Below are positions 53,851 to 63,248 of a stretch of 64,000 nucleotides of DNA, one piece after another. Origin of the DNA: Anaerolineae bacterium (lineage in GTDB: Bacteria; Chloroflexota; Anaerolineae; Aggregatilineales; Ch27). The DNA is taken from NCBI GenBank assembly GCA_013178165.1, contig JABLXG010000010.1, positions 1-64,000 of the forward strand, read 5' to 3'. Within the stretch, counting starts at the first letter, position 1; every line of letters begins with the position of its first letter. The position numbers were made by a program, and so were the translations under genes. The notes under the pieces were generated by a model. The model saw only the letters and a list, made by a program, of their open reading frames with translations. It had not been told where the DNA came from and did no database searches.

Positions 53851-54621
53851 ATGTCGGAATTTCTGTACGGTCGCTGGCCGGTGCTGGAATCGTTGCGGGC
53901 CAACCGCCGCCACTTTGAGCAGCTCCTGCTGCTGGAGACAGTGGAGGAAAAGGGGCCGATCCTGGAGATCATCAGCACGGCGGAGGCGCGTGGGGTAGGC
54001 ATCCGCCGTGTGCCGCGCCGTGTCATTGACGACCTGGCCAAAGGGGCCAACCATCAGGGTGTGGTGCTGCGCTGCGGCCCGTATCCCTATGCCACGCTGC
54101 GCGACCTGCTGGATACCTCGGTGCTGCGCCACGAGCGCAACTTTTTCCTGGCGCTGGACCTGCTACAGGACCCGCAGAATGTGGGCAGTCTGCTGCGTAT
54201 CGCTGACGCGGTCGGTTTGCACGGCGTCATCCTGCAGGAACGGCGCGGCGTCGGTGTCACCGAGGCGGTGGTCTCGGCTTCTTCCGGCGCGGTGGAGCAT
54301 CTGCTGGTCGCCCAGGTGGGCAATCTGGTTTCTGCCCTCAAGGAACTCAAAGATAATGATGTATGGATTGTCGGCCTGGATATCGGGCCGAATATCCAGC
54401 CCCTGGATCGGGTTGACCTGAACATCAACCTGTGCTTCGTGCTGGGCGGGGAAGGCGACGGCATGCGCCGGCTTGTGCGCGACACCTGCGATCTGCTGGT
54501 CACGCTGCCCATGCGCGGCCATGTGGAAAGCCTGAACGTGGCGACGGCGGGATCGATCGCGTTATACGCTGCCTGGCAGGCACGTGGCTGGCAGGGCTGG
54601 GCGCTGGCGGAGCAGAAGTAG
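53851..54621 (+). CDS. rlmB: SpoU rRNA/tRNA 2'-O-methyltransferase (RlmB-like)
   Basis: A 256-residue SPOUT-class methyltransferase; RlmB methylates G2251 of 23S rRNA. The N-terminal SpoU substrate-binding domain (LYGRWPVLESLRANRRHFEQ) is followed by the knotted catalytic domain with motif 1 LLQDPQNVGSLLRIADA, motif 2 CFVLGGEGDGMRRL and motif 3 PMRGHVESLNVATAGSIALY. GGAGGTG lies 8 bases before ATG 53851. It lies next to cysS, an arrangement known in several bacterial genomes. TrmH-type paralogues differ subtly, so the site is inferred. Confidence 0.9.
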   Translation: MSEFLYGRWPVLESLRANRRHFEQLLLLETVEEKGPILEIISTAEARGVGIRRVPRRVIDDLAKGANHQGVVLRCGPYPYATLRDLLDTSVLRHERNFFLALDLLQDPQNVGSLLRIADAVGLHGVILQERRGVGVTEAVVSASSGAVEHLLVAQVGNLVSALKELKDNDVWIVGLDIGPNIQPLDRVDLNINLCFVLGGEGDGMRRLVRDTCDLLVTLPMRGHVESLNVATAGSIALYAAWQARGWQGWALAEQK

Positions 54622-54647
54622 GCAGCGGAAGGATGCCGGGAGCTGGG

Positions 54648-55751
54648 ATGCCAACCATCAGTGTGATCGGCGCCTTTAAGGCGCATTACCCGCGCAACCA
54701 GATCCTCCGTGCCGGGCTGGAAGCCTGTGGCTGGGAGGTACGGGCTGCGCCGATTCCCAGCGATCGGCGCACCTTTGGTCGCCTGGGGTTGTTATGGCGG
54801 ACGATGCACCAGGAAGCGCCCACGACGGACGTGTTCCTGTTGGCGGCGTTTAACCAGCTTATTGCCCCGTTTGCCCTGTTGTTCGGGCGCTGGTTAGGGC
54901 GACCGGTGGCGGTCGATTACCTGGTCGGCCTGTACGACAGCGCTGTGCAGGATCGCGAAACCCTCTCCCCGCGCTCGCTCAAGGCAGCGATCTGGCGCAC
55001 GGTGGATCGCATCAATTGCGCCCTGGCTCCGCTGATCTTCACAGACACAGCCGCTCACCGAACGGCATTCAGGACGATCGTCGGGGCGGCAGCCGATCGG
55101 CTGGGCGTAGTCCCGGTTGGCGTCTATCCCGAATGGTGGCATCCCGGTCTAGTCCCCGATACTGATCCAGCTCGCCGCGACCTGCTGATCCAGTTCTTCG
55201 GTACGTATATCCCCTTCCACGGGGTGGAGGTAATCCTGGAGGCAGCGCATTTGCTGCGCCATGATCCCCGCCTGCGCTTTGAATTGATTGGACGTGGGCA
55301 AACCTATGCAGCTATGCGCCGCCGGGCGGAAGCGCTGGGGGTGGCCAACGTGACCTTCGTCGATCCGGTGCCACCGCCGGAGTTGCCGGCCCGTGTCGCG
55401 GCAGCAGATATCTGCCTGGGGGTGTTCGGCGCGCGCGCCAAAACTGATTACGTGGTGCCCAACAAGCTTTTCCAGTGCCTGGCGCTGGGCAAACCAGTCA
55501 TCACGGCGGAGTCGGCGGCGGTCCGGGAATTCTTCACGCCGGGCGAGCACCTGCTGACGGTGCCGCCGGGGGACGCCAGGGCGCTGGCGGCAGCGATCCG
55601 CGCCTTGGTAGAAGCACCGGACGAGCGCGCGCGGCTGGGCGCGGGGGCCGCAACGGCCATCGGGGATGCCTTCACTCCGGCGAGTATCGTCCGATCGCTG
55701 TTGCCAGAGCTGGGCGCACTCGTAGATCGGCCTCAGGAGCGGCGGCGATAG
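54648..55751 (+). CDS. Family 4 glycosyltransferase
   Basis: A 367-residue retaining glycosyltransferase (GT-B fold). TISVIGAFKAHYPRNQILRA opens the N-terminal Rossmann domain; the C-terminal domain has LIQFFGTYIPFHGVEVILEA, FELIGRGQTYAAMRR, DICLGVFGARAKTDYVVPNK and ALGKPVITAESAAVREFF with the sugar-nucleotide Glu. GGAG lies 5 bases before ATG 54648; 54633 is too close to a site. It overlaps the opposing gene by 19 bases. Soluble; donor and acceptor unknown. Confidence 0.85.
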   Translation: MPTISVIGAFKAHYPRNQILRAGLEACGWEVRAAPIPSDRRTFGRLGLLWRTMHQEAPTTDVFLLAAFNQLIAPFALLFGRWLGRPVAVDYLVGLYDSAVQDRETLSPRSLKAAIWRTVDRINCALAPLIFTDTAAHRTAFRTIVGAAADRLGVVPVGVYPEWWHPGLVPDTDPARRDLLIQFFGTYIPFHGVEVILEAAHLLRHDPRLRFELIGRGQTYAAMRRRAEALGVANVTFVDPVPPPELPARVAAADICLGVFGARAKTDYVVPNKLFQCLALGKPVITAESAAVREFFTPGEHLLTVPPGDARALAAAIRALVEAPDERARLGAGAATAIGDAFTPASIVRSLLPELGALVDRPQERRR

Positions 55752-57217
55752 AGGGTGACGGACTCCAGATCGTTCGGCATTTCTGCTGTGTCCAGCACCA
55801 CATATCGTTCGTTGAGATAGGCGAGTTGCATACCCGGAATCTGATTCCGCCAGCGCTCAATGACCAGCACATAGGGCGGTGGATCGGCTTCTAGCGCTGC
55901 CCGGAGCGCGTCTGCGACGCCGGGAGTGCTTTCAAAAAAGTAAGCCTGCATCCAGAAACGGGGGGGAAGATAACCGCTGACCGGATAGAAGTTGTCAGTA
56001 GGATCGATGTCCGGCAGGATCCAGACCTGTGTGCCGGGCGGGGCGCCGGTTTCCTGCCTGACCCAGGCGGCAAGCGGGTAATGTGTGTCCAGCTCGGCAT
56101 TCAACGGCCCTAGCTTGATCCGGTAATACACGGGCAGAACGAAACCTGGCAGGAACACCAGCAGCAACAGAACAACAGCGGCGCCACGCGCAAACCGCTG
56201 TCGGCCCTGCCAGAGCGTGTCAAGCCCGCCCGCAGTCATGAGCGCGACAAATGGTACCGCTCCTGAAAGGTGGAAGCGCCCATAACGTGGGTAGACCGGA
56301 GTCAGCATAACAAGCAGGAGGAGCGCCAGCAGCATGGCGCGTTGCCCCCAGAAGGCTCGGCGGCGTAGCGCATCGATCAGGTAGACCGGGACAAGGGCCA
56401 GCCATACTGCCAGGAGCAGCCCGTCCGATAGAGAAGGCCAGCGGCTGTATTGCCCGATGTAGGTATCCAGCGTCGCGCCAAATTGCACCAGGGCGCGCTC
56501 CAGAAGCCCCTGTGCCAGGAGTATTGTTGCCGCCGTGGCCGGGAGGATGGTTACCCCCAGGCTGAACAGCAGGAGATCACGCCCGGTCGCACGCCAGTTG
56601 CGGGCAGGCGCGGCGGCAACGCGCCAGAGGATAAACGCTCCTGGCACCAGCACGCCCTGATTCTTGGTGATGAGGACCAGCCCGATCAACAGGCCAGCCA
56701 GGAAGATGCGCCATCTATGCGTCTCAACCTCATGCCAGCACATCAGCGCCAACAACGTGTAGAACCCCATCATGACTTCGAAGTACAGTGCGTGATCCAT
56801 CAGAACGGGGCCCCAGGCCACATAGGCTGCCGCCGTGACCACAGCGATGCCCGGAGACCACCATTTGCGTGCCAGCCAGGCCAGCGCCAGCAGGGTGAGC
56901 GTAACTACAACCGCCATGCTCAATCGCAGGCGCAGGATCGGATCAGGAATCAGAGTGGTAAGCCATGCTCCAAGCCAGAGGTGCCCCGGGGTATACCCGA
57001 TGCGGATATTGTCATATAGCCGGTAGGCGGGATGGTTCATCACCCAGGGGAGCGCGACAACGGACATGTGCATCTTCATGCGCAGGATAAAGCTGTACAT
57101 GATCGCCTGATAGACAGATAATGCGATCAGTATTCCTGGGGCCAAAGTGCGGCTGTGCGTGATGCGCTGGAAATACGTCAGGGGATCTGCCTTATTCCAG
57201 TTCGCGGTGTATTTCAT
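55733..57217 (-). CDS. GT-C type membrane glycosyltransferase
   Basis: A 494-residue membrane protein with ~9-10 helices (LAPGILIALSVYQAIMYSF first). The loop NHPAYRLYDNIRIGYTPGHL and the later ITKNQGVLVPGAFIL region fit GT39-like lipid-sugar transferases, though no clear D-E pair stands out. The C-terminal ~110 residues form a soluble domain (TQVWILPDIDPTDNFYPVSG). ATG 57217 has AGGG 9 bases upstream; upstream ATGs lack one. Like 50352-52058 it seems less GC-rich at third positions. Overlaps the GT4 gene end. Confidence 0.72.
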   Translation of the reverse strand: MKYTANWNKADPLTYFQRITHSRTLAPGILIALSVYQAIMYSFILRMKMHMSVVALPWVMNHPAYRLYDNIRIGYTPGHLWLGAWLTTLIPDPILRLRLSMAVVVTLTLLALAWLARKWWSPGIAVVTAAAYVAWGPVLMDHALYFEVMMGFYTLLALMCWHEVETHRWRIFLAGLLIGLVLITKNQGVLVPGAFILWRVAAAPARNWRATGRDLLLFSLGVTILPATAATILLAQGLLERALVQFGATLDTYIGQYSRWPSLSDGLLLAVWLALVPVYLIDALRRRAFWGQRAMLLALLLLVMLTPVYPRYGRFHLSGAVPFVALMTAGGLDTLWQGRQRFARGAAVVLLLLVFLPGFVLPVYYRIKLGPLNAELDTHYPLAAWVRQETGAPPGTQVWILPDIDPTDNFYPVSGYLPPRFWMQAYFFESTPGVADALRAALEADPPPYVLVIERWRNQIPGMQLAYLNERYVVLDTAEMPNDLESVTLYRRRS

Positions 57218-57307
57218 CGGAGAAGACCCTGCCGTTGCCTGTTTGAGACGCATTGGTATATACGCTGCTCTTCGCCGCTCAAAAGCATATCTTAAAGGGG
57301 CACTCCC

Positions 57308-57676
57308 ATGCAATTCCTCTTCAAGCGACTGCTTCGCTTTCTGTATTCGCGAGCAGGATATCGCCTTTGACCGCCGCGGTATCCCCCCGACCGCTGCACG
57401 TTCATCCACGCTGACATCTACAACCAGCACTATCACCCCTGGGGTATCCCGATGCAGGAATACCAGCTGTCACTGGAAAACGCGTCTATCGATCTGGCGC
57501 TGGTCTTCTCGCTCTTCACCCACCTCAACCAGCCCGATTCGGCCTGCTATTTCAGGGAGCTGGCACGGGCGCTCAAGCCGGATGCAGTGGCTTTGCTCAT
57601 CTTCTTCCTGATAACAAAGGACCGCCGGGCGCGAGGGAACTCCCCCACGCCCGGCGAGGATCGTTTCCAGGCTTAG
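57308..57676 (+). pseudogene. Methyltransferase remnant
   Basis: A decayed SAM methyltransferase. AAAGGGG and ATG 57308 begin a normal N-terminus (MQFLFKRLLRFLYSRAGYRL), but TGA follows at codon 21. Past the stop, the same frame continues CTFIHADIYNQHYHPWGIPM and FSLFTHLNQPDS, and LARALKPDAVALLIFFL, the second half of this methyltransferase family. The SAM-binding middle (motif I) is missing, implying an internal deletion of perhaps 100 or more codons, and the C-terminus is short. It is therefore unlikely to make an enzyme. Confidence 0.6.
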
Positions 57677-59115
57677 CGTTGCCTGCTGCGGCGGGTAGTG
57701 ACCGGCGCGGGCGGCTTTTCCTCCACGCCTTCCCTCGCGCCGGCGGCCGTGGCCGTCTCCGGCTTGAAGAGATCTTCCCATGTCTCGCCGCGAGCCATCC
57801 GGCTCAGGTTGTCCTCGATCACATCCTGGGCCTGCAGCACGCCCTGGCTCCAGTTGTCGCGCTCGTCAGCCAGAACCTGCTCCACATCGTCCACAAACTT
57901 CTCGATGTCAGCGGGCATAGCGGTGTTCTCTTTGATCCGGTAGTCGGCGGCCAGTTCCTCGATCTTGGCCAGGGTGGCGGCATAAACCCGGAAGTTCTGC
58001 TCGTGGGCCATCAAGGCCAGCCAGGTGACGATGGCCGTCACCAGGGCGGCAGTGACCGCCGCAAACTCGCTCAGGTTAAAGGCAGTTAGCAGCGCGCCCA
58101 ATCCGCCAAACAGCAGGATCCATATGCGATAGTAACGCGAACGTCCGTAGTCGCGCTTGATACGGTCGCGGTACCAGTTAAGTTGGGGGATCAGCCGCAG
58201 ACGGAAGTACTGCTCCACATCCAGGGGGGCGTAACCATCGTCCTGGTCGGGCAGGTACACGTGGTTAGGCTTGACCGGCCCGCTCTCCGGGTTGAAGTCC
58301 TCACTGAGCATCGGGGCGGTGACCCCCACCTCGGAGAGCGTCTCGCGGGCCTTTTTGACCACCGCGTTAAGCCCTTCCAGGTCGGCGGTCGTCAGGTCTT
58401 CGTAGTAGTTGCGCACACGCAGGGTGTAGATCGCACGGCGGATTTGCTCCGCCGCCAGGCGGAAGCCGATCCAGTTGCGCCGCGATTCAAAGCGCGAGGC
58501 GAAATCCAGCAGGCCGGCGCTGACCAGCGGCAGGGCGATCAGCACCATGATCAGCAACGTGCGCATCCAGGGCAGGATTGTCCAGCCGCCCACCACAGCG
58601 GCGATCTCCGCCGATCCATTGCTGACAATCCAGAAGAACCCGCCCGCCGCAAACAGTATCAGCCCGAAGATCACCGCGATGACGCTCCTGATCCGCCGGG
58701 CGCGCTGGCCAGGAGGCGTCTGGCTCCGCGCCAGCGATGCTGCCTGCTGGCGGCCGGTCAGCAGGCGCATCATATCGTCCAAACGGCGACGGGTTCCATC
58801 GGCTACCGGCTCGATGTTGCGCGCCCCCAGGATCAGGCGCAGGCCAACGATGAACAGTGCCAGACCGGCCACCAGAAAGAGCAGCCGCCAGTAGCGCGAA
58901 CTGTCTTCCACCACGCTCATCACCGACAGAATGGTGGTCAGCAAAGAGGCGACAATGATGTAGAAGCGGATGCGCTGGTAGCGCATCTTGAGCATGCTGG
59001 ATTGCCGGTCGTAGCTGTTGAAGCGGTGCCAGGCATAGGCCAGGGCAGTCTCGTAGCCCTTGACGTATTCGGTCGAGGATGTCCCTGCTCCGCCCAGCGC
59101 GGTCGAATCAGACAT
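57673..59115 (-). CDS. Tandem SLATT/DUF4231-like membrane protein
   Basis: A 480-residue membrane protein with two related halves. The N-terminal half has AWHRFNSYDRQSSMLKMRYQ then two helices (residues ~50-95); two further helices lie at ~145-205; the C-terminal half has LRLIPQLNWYRDRIKRDYGR then two helices (~335-375) and a cytoplasmic HEQNFRVYAATLAKIEELAA helix. This resembles SLATT-type 2TM proteins, predicted pore-forming effectors in nucleotide-signal defence systems; here no cyclase or SLOG gene is adjacent. AGAGGGGG precedes the ATG. It lies 51 bases after a response regulator gene. Confidence 0.65.
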   Translation of the reverse strand: MSDSTALGGAGTSSTEYVKGYETALAYAWHRFNSYDRQSSMLKMRYQRIRFYIIVASLLTTILSVMSVVEDSSRYWRLLFLVAGLALFIVGLRLILGARNIEPVADGTRRRLDDMMRLLTGRQQAASLARSQTPPGQRARRIRSVIAVIFGLILFAAGGFFWIVSNGSAEIAAVVGGWTILPWMRTLLIMVLIALPLVSAGLLDFASRFESRRNWIGFRLAAEQIRRAIYTLRVRNYYEDLTTADLEGLNAVVKKARETLSEVGVTAPMLSEDFNPESGPVKPNHVYLPDQDDGYAPLDVEQYFRLRLIPQLNWYRDRIKRDYGRSRYYRIWILLFGGLGALLTAFNLSEFAAVTAALVTAIVTWLALMAHEQNFRVYAATLAKIEELAADYRIKENTAMPADIEKFVDDVEQVLADERDNWSQGVLQAQDVIEDNLSRMARGETWEDLFKPETATAAGAREGVEEKPPAPVTTRRSRQR

Positions 59116-59166
59116 GGTCCCCCTCTTTCTGGCCGGAGACGAGTCGCGGCCATTGCCTGATTATGG

Positions 59167-59847
59167 CTATTCTTCCCGGAGTACGTAGCCGACCCCGCGC
59201 ACGGTGTGAATCAGACGTGGCTCACCGGGACCTTCGGTCTTCTGCCGCAGATAGCGCACGTACACCTCGATGATATTGCTCTCCCCGCCGAAGTCGTAGC
59301 GCCAGACCCGGTCGAAGATCAGATCACGGGTCAGCACCTGACGCGGGTGACGCATGAACAGTTCCAGCAACTCGTATTCCTTGGCTGTCAGGTCGATCAC
59401 GCGCTCGCCACGCTGCGCCCGCCGCGTGCCAGTATCCAGTGTCAGATCGGCGAAGCGTAACACTTCCGGCGTTGAGCTGGGCTGTGAACGGCGGAAGAGC
59501 GCCCGGATGCGGGCCAGTAGCTCGTCGAAGGCAAATGGTTTGACCAGGTAATCATCCGCCCCGGCGTCCAGCCCCGCTACGCGGTCGGAGACGCCGTCGC
59601 GGGCGGTGAGCATCAGGACGGGCACATCGCTGGCGGCGCGCAGGCGACGGCAAACCTCGATGCCGTCCAGACCGGGCAGCATCAGGTCGAGGATAACCAG
59701 ATCCGGCGCGACATCACGGGCTTTCTGCAGCCCACCGGGACCATCCATCGCCACGTCAACGGTATAGCCCTCGTAGATCAGGCCGCGCCGCACCGTCTGA
59801 ACGATCTGCTCGTCGTCTTCCACAATCAGGATACGTTCTCCGGCCAT
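59167..59847 (-). CDS. OmpR-family response regulator
   Basis: A 226-residue regulator. The receiver has [11 protein letters not shown], phospho-Asp54 in [11 protein letters not shown], the conserved Thr in VLMLTARDG and Lys in YLVKPFAF. The winged helix includes [33 protein letters not shown] and [13 protein letters not shown]. It starts right after the propeller gene stop (TAAATG), with GGGGAGGAG inside that gene, so it is translationally coupled. No histidine kinase is adjacent; the phosphate donor is unknown. Confidence 0.93.
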   Translation of the reverse strand: MAGERILIVEDDEQIVQTVRRGLIYEGYTVDVAMDGPGGLQKARDVAPDLVILDLMLPGLDGIEVCRRLRAASDVPVLMLTARDGVSDRVAGLDAGADDYLVKPFAFDELLARIRALFRRSQPSSTPEVLRFADLTLDTGTRRAQRGERVIDLTAKEYELLELFMRHPRQVLTRDLIFDRVWRYDFGGESNIIEVYVRYLRQKTEGPGEPRLIHTVRGVGYVLREE

Positions 59848-61854
59848 TTAGCGGACTCCTCCCCACTGCAGGTTCCAGATGTTGCCCGGCGTGCTGATGG
59901 CGACTCGTTCACCCGTTTCCAGGTTGAGGATCACCAGCCGCCCGGACAGCCCGAATTCATCGTAGCTGGCGTTACGCAGGCCAGCGGCAAAGCTGCCTCC
60001 CGGCGCCAGGAGGGGTGCTTCGATCAGGCCACCCTGGCCCTGGGGGATAGGCAGCGCGTCAGGCAGAATCGGCACCAGGAATGGTTGGGCCACGCCCGGC
60101 CCCATGATATCCCCGCCGGGAGCACGCAGGATTACGGCTGCCGCGCTGGCCAGCGGACGGGCATCAAAGATGTGCCAGCTGTTGTCTAGAATGGTGGTAT
60201 AGGCGCTCAGATCTGCCGGGTTGACCACATACAGGCCCGGCTCCGTATAGGCGTATCCGTAGTCCCAGGCCAGCACACGCCCGTCCGGCAACCAGGCCCC
60301 ACGCCCGGCAGCCGTCGGCAGCGGGCGCGCCTCGCCGCCGGTGATCGGCAGCAGGGCCAGGCTGCGCCCTTCGTAGTACCCGACATCGATCAGCAGCATC
60401 GTGCCGTCTGGACTCCAGCGCGGGTTCATATAGACACGAATATCAGGAGGCGGTGTATCTTCAGAGAAGACATCGGTGATCAGTTCGGTGCGCGCGCCGC
60501 CCGTCGCTGGGATCAGCCAGATGCCATCCCGCACAAAAGCGATCAAGCGGCCATCCGGACTCCAGGCTGGCTGGCCCCCTGCCCCTACCCGCTCGCCGAT
60601 CGGGGAAAGTTCGCGGGATGCAGAACCGTCAACGGCAGCGGCCAGCAGGCGTCCGCCAGAGGAGTAGGCGATCTGGCTGCCGTCTGGCGCGACGGCGAAG
60701 TCAATCACGCTGCGCGGCTCGCCGGTGATCGCCATCGCCGGGCTGCCATCCGCCGGCAGTCGCCACACCTGGGCCACCCCGGCCTCATCCCGGCTGAGGA
60801 AGTAGAGGTCAGCGGGCAGGGTCAGGCCGGCGACCTCTGCCGGAGCGGGCGGCCCCCAGGCATAGGCTTTGACGCCCTCCATGATCGGCTGGCGAGTGTT
60901 GGTGCGCGGCTCCACAATCGTCAACGCGCCGTCGACCGTCTCGATCAGGGCAGTGCCATCGGGCAGCCAGCGCATGGCCGCCGTCAGTTCGCGGCTGCTT
61001 TCCACCGGCGTAAAATCACCGCCTGTCAGGCTGACCGTCCCAAAGCGCCGGGCAGCAAAACGCTGGCCGCTGGCTTCATGCACCAGAAAGACCAGCCGCG
61101 CCCCCTCGACCACCATCGGACGACTGACAATGGTCTCTGCTCCGACCAGCGTGGTCTGTGCTCCACTGGTCACGTCCAGGGTGATCAGGCCACCGGTGGG
61201 CGGGGCCAGGGCCAGCACGCCCTCACGTACCCAGGCCAGCCCGGCTGAGGCCGGGATTTGCCCGATGTAGGCCATGCCATCTACCTGACGTCGGTATACC
61301 CACCAGGAATCGGCCTCAGCTTCCGCCGCCAGGTAACCGCCGCCCGGCGACCAGATCAGGTTCAAGAAGGGGCCACCGGAAAGATCGACAAAGGCCGGCC
61401 CGCCGTTTTCCCCCAGCCCGGCCAGATAGACGCGCAATCCGGCGGCGGTGGTGTAGGCGATAGCCGTGCCATCAGGCGACCAGGCCAAGGTCTGGCCGCG
61501 CCCAACAATTGGCGGCTGTCCGGCCTCCTCAAATTCCAGCACCTGCCCGCTCAGACCATCAATAGAGGTGATAGCCAGGAAGGGGCCTGTCCCCCCCGTG
61601 TCCGGCGCAGCAGTGCGGTAAGCCACCCACGCCCCATCCGGCGCAACGCCAAAATCGATCACCTTCTGGTCGGGCGAGGTGACGGCAGTGGCAAAGCGAG
61701 CGCCAGCTTCCAGCCGCATCACCTGCCCGCCCTCAAGCAGAACAAACAGATCGGCGCCCAGGGATGGTCCCTGAGCAGCCACCAGCTGGACCGGCATGAG
61801 CGCCAGCAGCGCCCCTACCAGCAGCACAATCCCCCGGTTCACGTGACGCAGCAT
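59848..61854 (-). CDS. Secreted TolB-like propeller protein
   Basis: A 668-residue exported protein. A signal peptide (GIVLLVGALLALMPVQLVAA) is followed by two sets of WD40-like/PD40 repeats (LAWSPDGTAIAYTTAAG, WSPGGGYLAAEAEADS, VAPDGSQIAYSSGGR, WSPDGRLIAFVRDG, PRWSPDGTMLLIDVGYY). Two such propellers could fit. ATG 61854 is used; a GTG just before is an alternative. It is the first gene of a three-gene unit with the regulator and the SLATT-like gene. A role as the external sensor for that unit is a hypothesis. Confidence 0.8.
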   Translation of the reverse strand: MLRHVNRGIVLLVGALLALMPVQLVAAQGPSLGADLFVLLEGGQVMRLEAGARFATAVTSPDQKVIDFGVAPDGAWVAYRTAAPDTGGTGPFLAITSIDGLSGQVLEFEEAGQPPIVGRGQTLAWSPDGTAIAYTTAAGLRVYLAGLGENGGPAFVDLSGGPFLNLIWSPGGGYLAAEAEADSWWVYRRQVDGMAYIGQIPASAGLAWVREGVLALAPPTGGLITLDVTSGAQTTLVGAETIVSRPMVVEGARLVFLVHEASGQRFAARRFGTVSLTGGDFTPVESSRELTAAMRWLPDGTALIETVDGALTIVEPRTNTRQPIMEGVKAYAWGPPAPAEVAGLTLPADLYFLSRDEAGVAQVWRLPADGSPAMAITGEPRSVIDFAVAPDGSQIAYSSGGRLLAAAVDGSASRELSPIGERVGAGGQPAWSPDGRLIAFVRDGIWLIPATGGARTELITDVFSEDTPPPDIRVYMNPRWSPDGTMLLIDVGYYEGRSLALLPITGGEARPLPTAAGRGAWLPDGRVLAWDYGYAYTEPGLYVVNPADLSAYTTILDNSWHIFDARPLASAAAVILRAPGGDIMGPGVAQPFLVPILPDALPIPQGQGGLIEAPLLAPGGSFAAGLRNASYDEFGLSGRLVILNLETGERVAISTPGNIWNLQWGGVR

Positions 61855-61974
61855 CACAACTCTACTCTCTTTAGCCCTGTGACAGGATTCCGGTTTGCTT
61901 CAGTATAGCGCAGATTCAGCCCGCTGCCTGAACAGATGTCGCCAATTCATTCACGCCCATTCCCCTCCCTGGCG

Positions 61975-62014
61975 GGCAAAAAATAAAGGCCCTGCTCCAA
62001 GGGGAAACAGGGCC
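61975..62014 (-). terminator. Rho-independent terminator
   Basis: On the minus strand GGCCCTG, 13-base loop, CAGGGCC followed by TTTATTTTTTG. Ends the pilin transcript. Confidence 0.8.
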
Positions 62015-62038
62015 AGTGGGATGGAAAACAGCGTACAA

Positions 62039-62257
62039 CTAGAAGAGCAAAATCAGACCACCGCCTGCACCGCCCGTTTGTGGGACATAGCCCATACCAG
62101 CGATGATGTTGCTGAAGATGTTGCCAATCGCCGGCCCAAGCAGGGCCAGAATGACGATGACAACAATAGCGACCAGGACCAGAATCAGCGCGTACTCAAC
62201 AAGACCCTGGCCCTCCTCCCGAAATCTGGTGAGAAGATTGTGTAGCCATCTGGACAT
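62039..62257 (-). CDS. Flp/Fap-type pilin
   Basis: A 72-residue prepilin of the type IVb tight-adherence group. The leader MSRWLHNLLTRFREEG ends before QGLVEYALILVLVAIVVIVI; processing after Gly by a TadV/CpaA-type prepilin peptidase is expected, leaving the Glu at +5 and the hydrophobic helix. A glycine-rich end follows (GGAGGG). AGGAGA lies 9 bases before the ATG. No other tad genes lie in the window, so the assembly machine must be elsewhere. Confidence 0.88.
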   Translation of the reverse strand: MSRWLHNLLTRFREEGQGLVEYALILVLVAIVVIVILALLGPAIGNIFSNIIAGMGYVPQTGGAGGGLILLF

Positions 62258-62428
62258 AGGACAAGTTCTCCTGCTGATAAAAGCGGATACTAGCAGAATA
62301 GCATGATTTTATTTTCCGTGCCAGCATCCTTGTAGTACTATGACAGGCAGCCCAATAGCCAGTGATATCGGGCTGTTGAACGGCGAGCCTGGCTGTAAGA
62401 TCATCCAAACACGCAGGAAGGCGAGATC

Positions 62429-63244
62429 ATGGCGTTCGGCAACCGTGACGGAGCCTACTATATGCCTGGCGGCGAGCCATTCTTCTTCCGGGGCGGCCGG
62501 GTTGGCTGTCTGTGCGTGCATGGCCTCAACGCCACGCCACAGGAGATGTTGTGGCTGGGCAAGTCTCTGGCGGCCAGAGGCTACACCGTCTACGGCCCAC
62601 GCCTGACCGGGCATGGCACGACCATCCAGGACATGCGCCACACCACCTGGCACGACTGGTACGGGGTCGTGCTGGATGGCTACCATCTGCTGCGCCAGCA
62701 GTGCGACCGGGTCTTCGTGATCGGCCTCAGTCTGGGCGGTGTGTTGAGCCTGCACCTGGGCACGCGGGAAACGCCGGATGGCGTGGTCGACCTGGCCGGG
62801 CCGCTGGTGCTGGATAATCCACTACTGCCTTACGCCCGCTACCTCAAAATCGCTTGGCGTTATACCCGTCGCAATCTGGACGACAACCACCGGCGCATCG
62901 ACCAGCGAATGCGGGAGATCCAGGCCCGCCAGGATGAGCCGGTCATTGGCCGGGCAGCCTATGGCCATTTTCCGGTGGCCAGCCTGGCCGAGCTATATGA
63001 CCTGGGCCAGGTGACACTGGAGCGACTGCCGCGCCTGACCGCGCCGCTACTGTTGATCTACTCAGAGGCAGACCGCACCGTCCCGATCCGCAACCTGGAG
63101 ATGGTCGCCCTGCGGGCCGGGACACCCCCTACCCACCTGCACCGCCTGCGCCTGACCCGTAGCGATCACCTGCTCACCCTGGACGAAGAGATGGAGACGG
63201 TCTTCGAGACGGTAGCCAGCTTCGTGGACAACTACGCGGGCTAG
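62429..63244 (+). CDS. Alpha/beta-hydrolase (carboxylesterase-like)
   Basis: A 271-residue serine hydrolase like Est30-type thermophile carboxylesterases and monoacylglycerol lipases. CVHGLNATPQEML gives the oxyanion region; GLSLGG holds nucleophile Ser101, SEADRTVP Asp215 and RSDHLLTLDEE His247. AGGAAGG lies 7 bases before the ATG. No signal peptide. It is convergent with the GNAT gene. Substrate cannot be fixed, but short-chain esters are usual for the group. Confidence 0.88.
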   Translation: MAFGNRDGAYYMPGGEPFFFRGGRVGCLCVHGLNATPQEMLWLGKSLAARGYTVYGPRLTGHGTTIQDMRHTTWHDWYGVVLDGYHLLRQQCDRVFVIGLSLGGVLSLHLGTRETPDGVVDLAGPLVLDNPLLPYARYLKIAWRYTRRNLDDNHRRIDQRMREIQARQDEPVIGRAAYGHFPVASLAELYDLGQVTLERLPRLTAPLLLIYSEADRTVPIRNLEMVALRAGTPPTHLHRLRLTRSDHLLTLDEEMETVFETVASFVDNYAG

Positions 63245-63248
63245 CCGC

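Noticed and set aside
62258-62340. TGGCAC as a sigma-54 promoter for the pilin gene
   Set aside because: The -12 TTGC element is absent at the required spacing.
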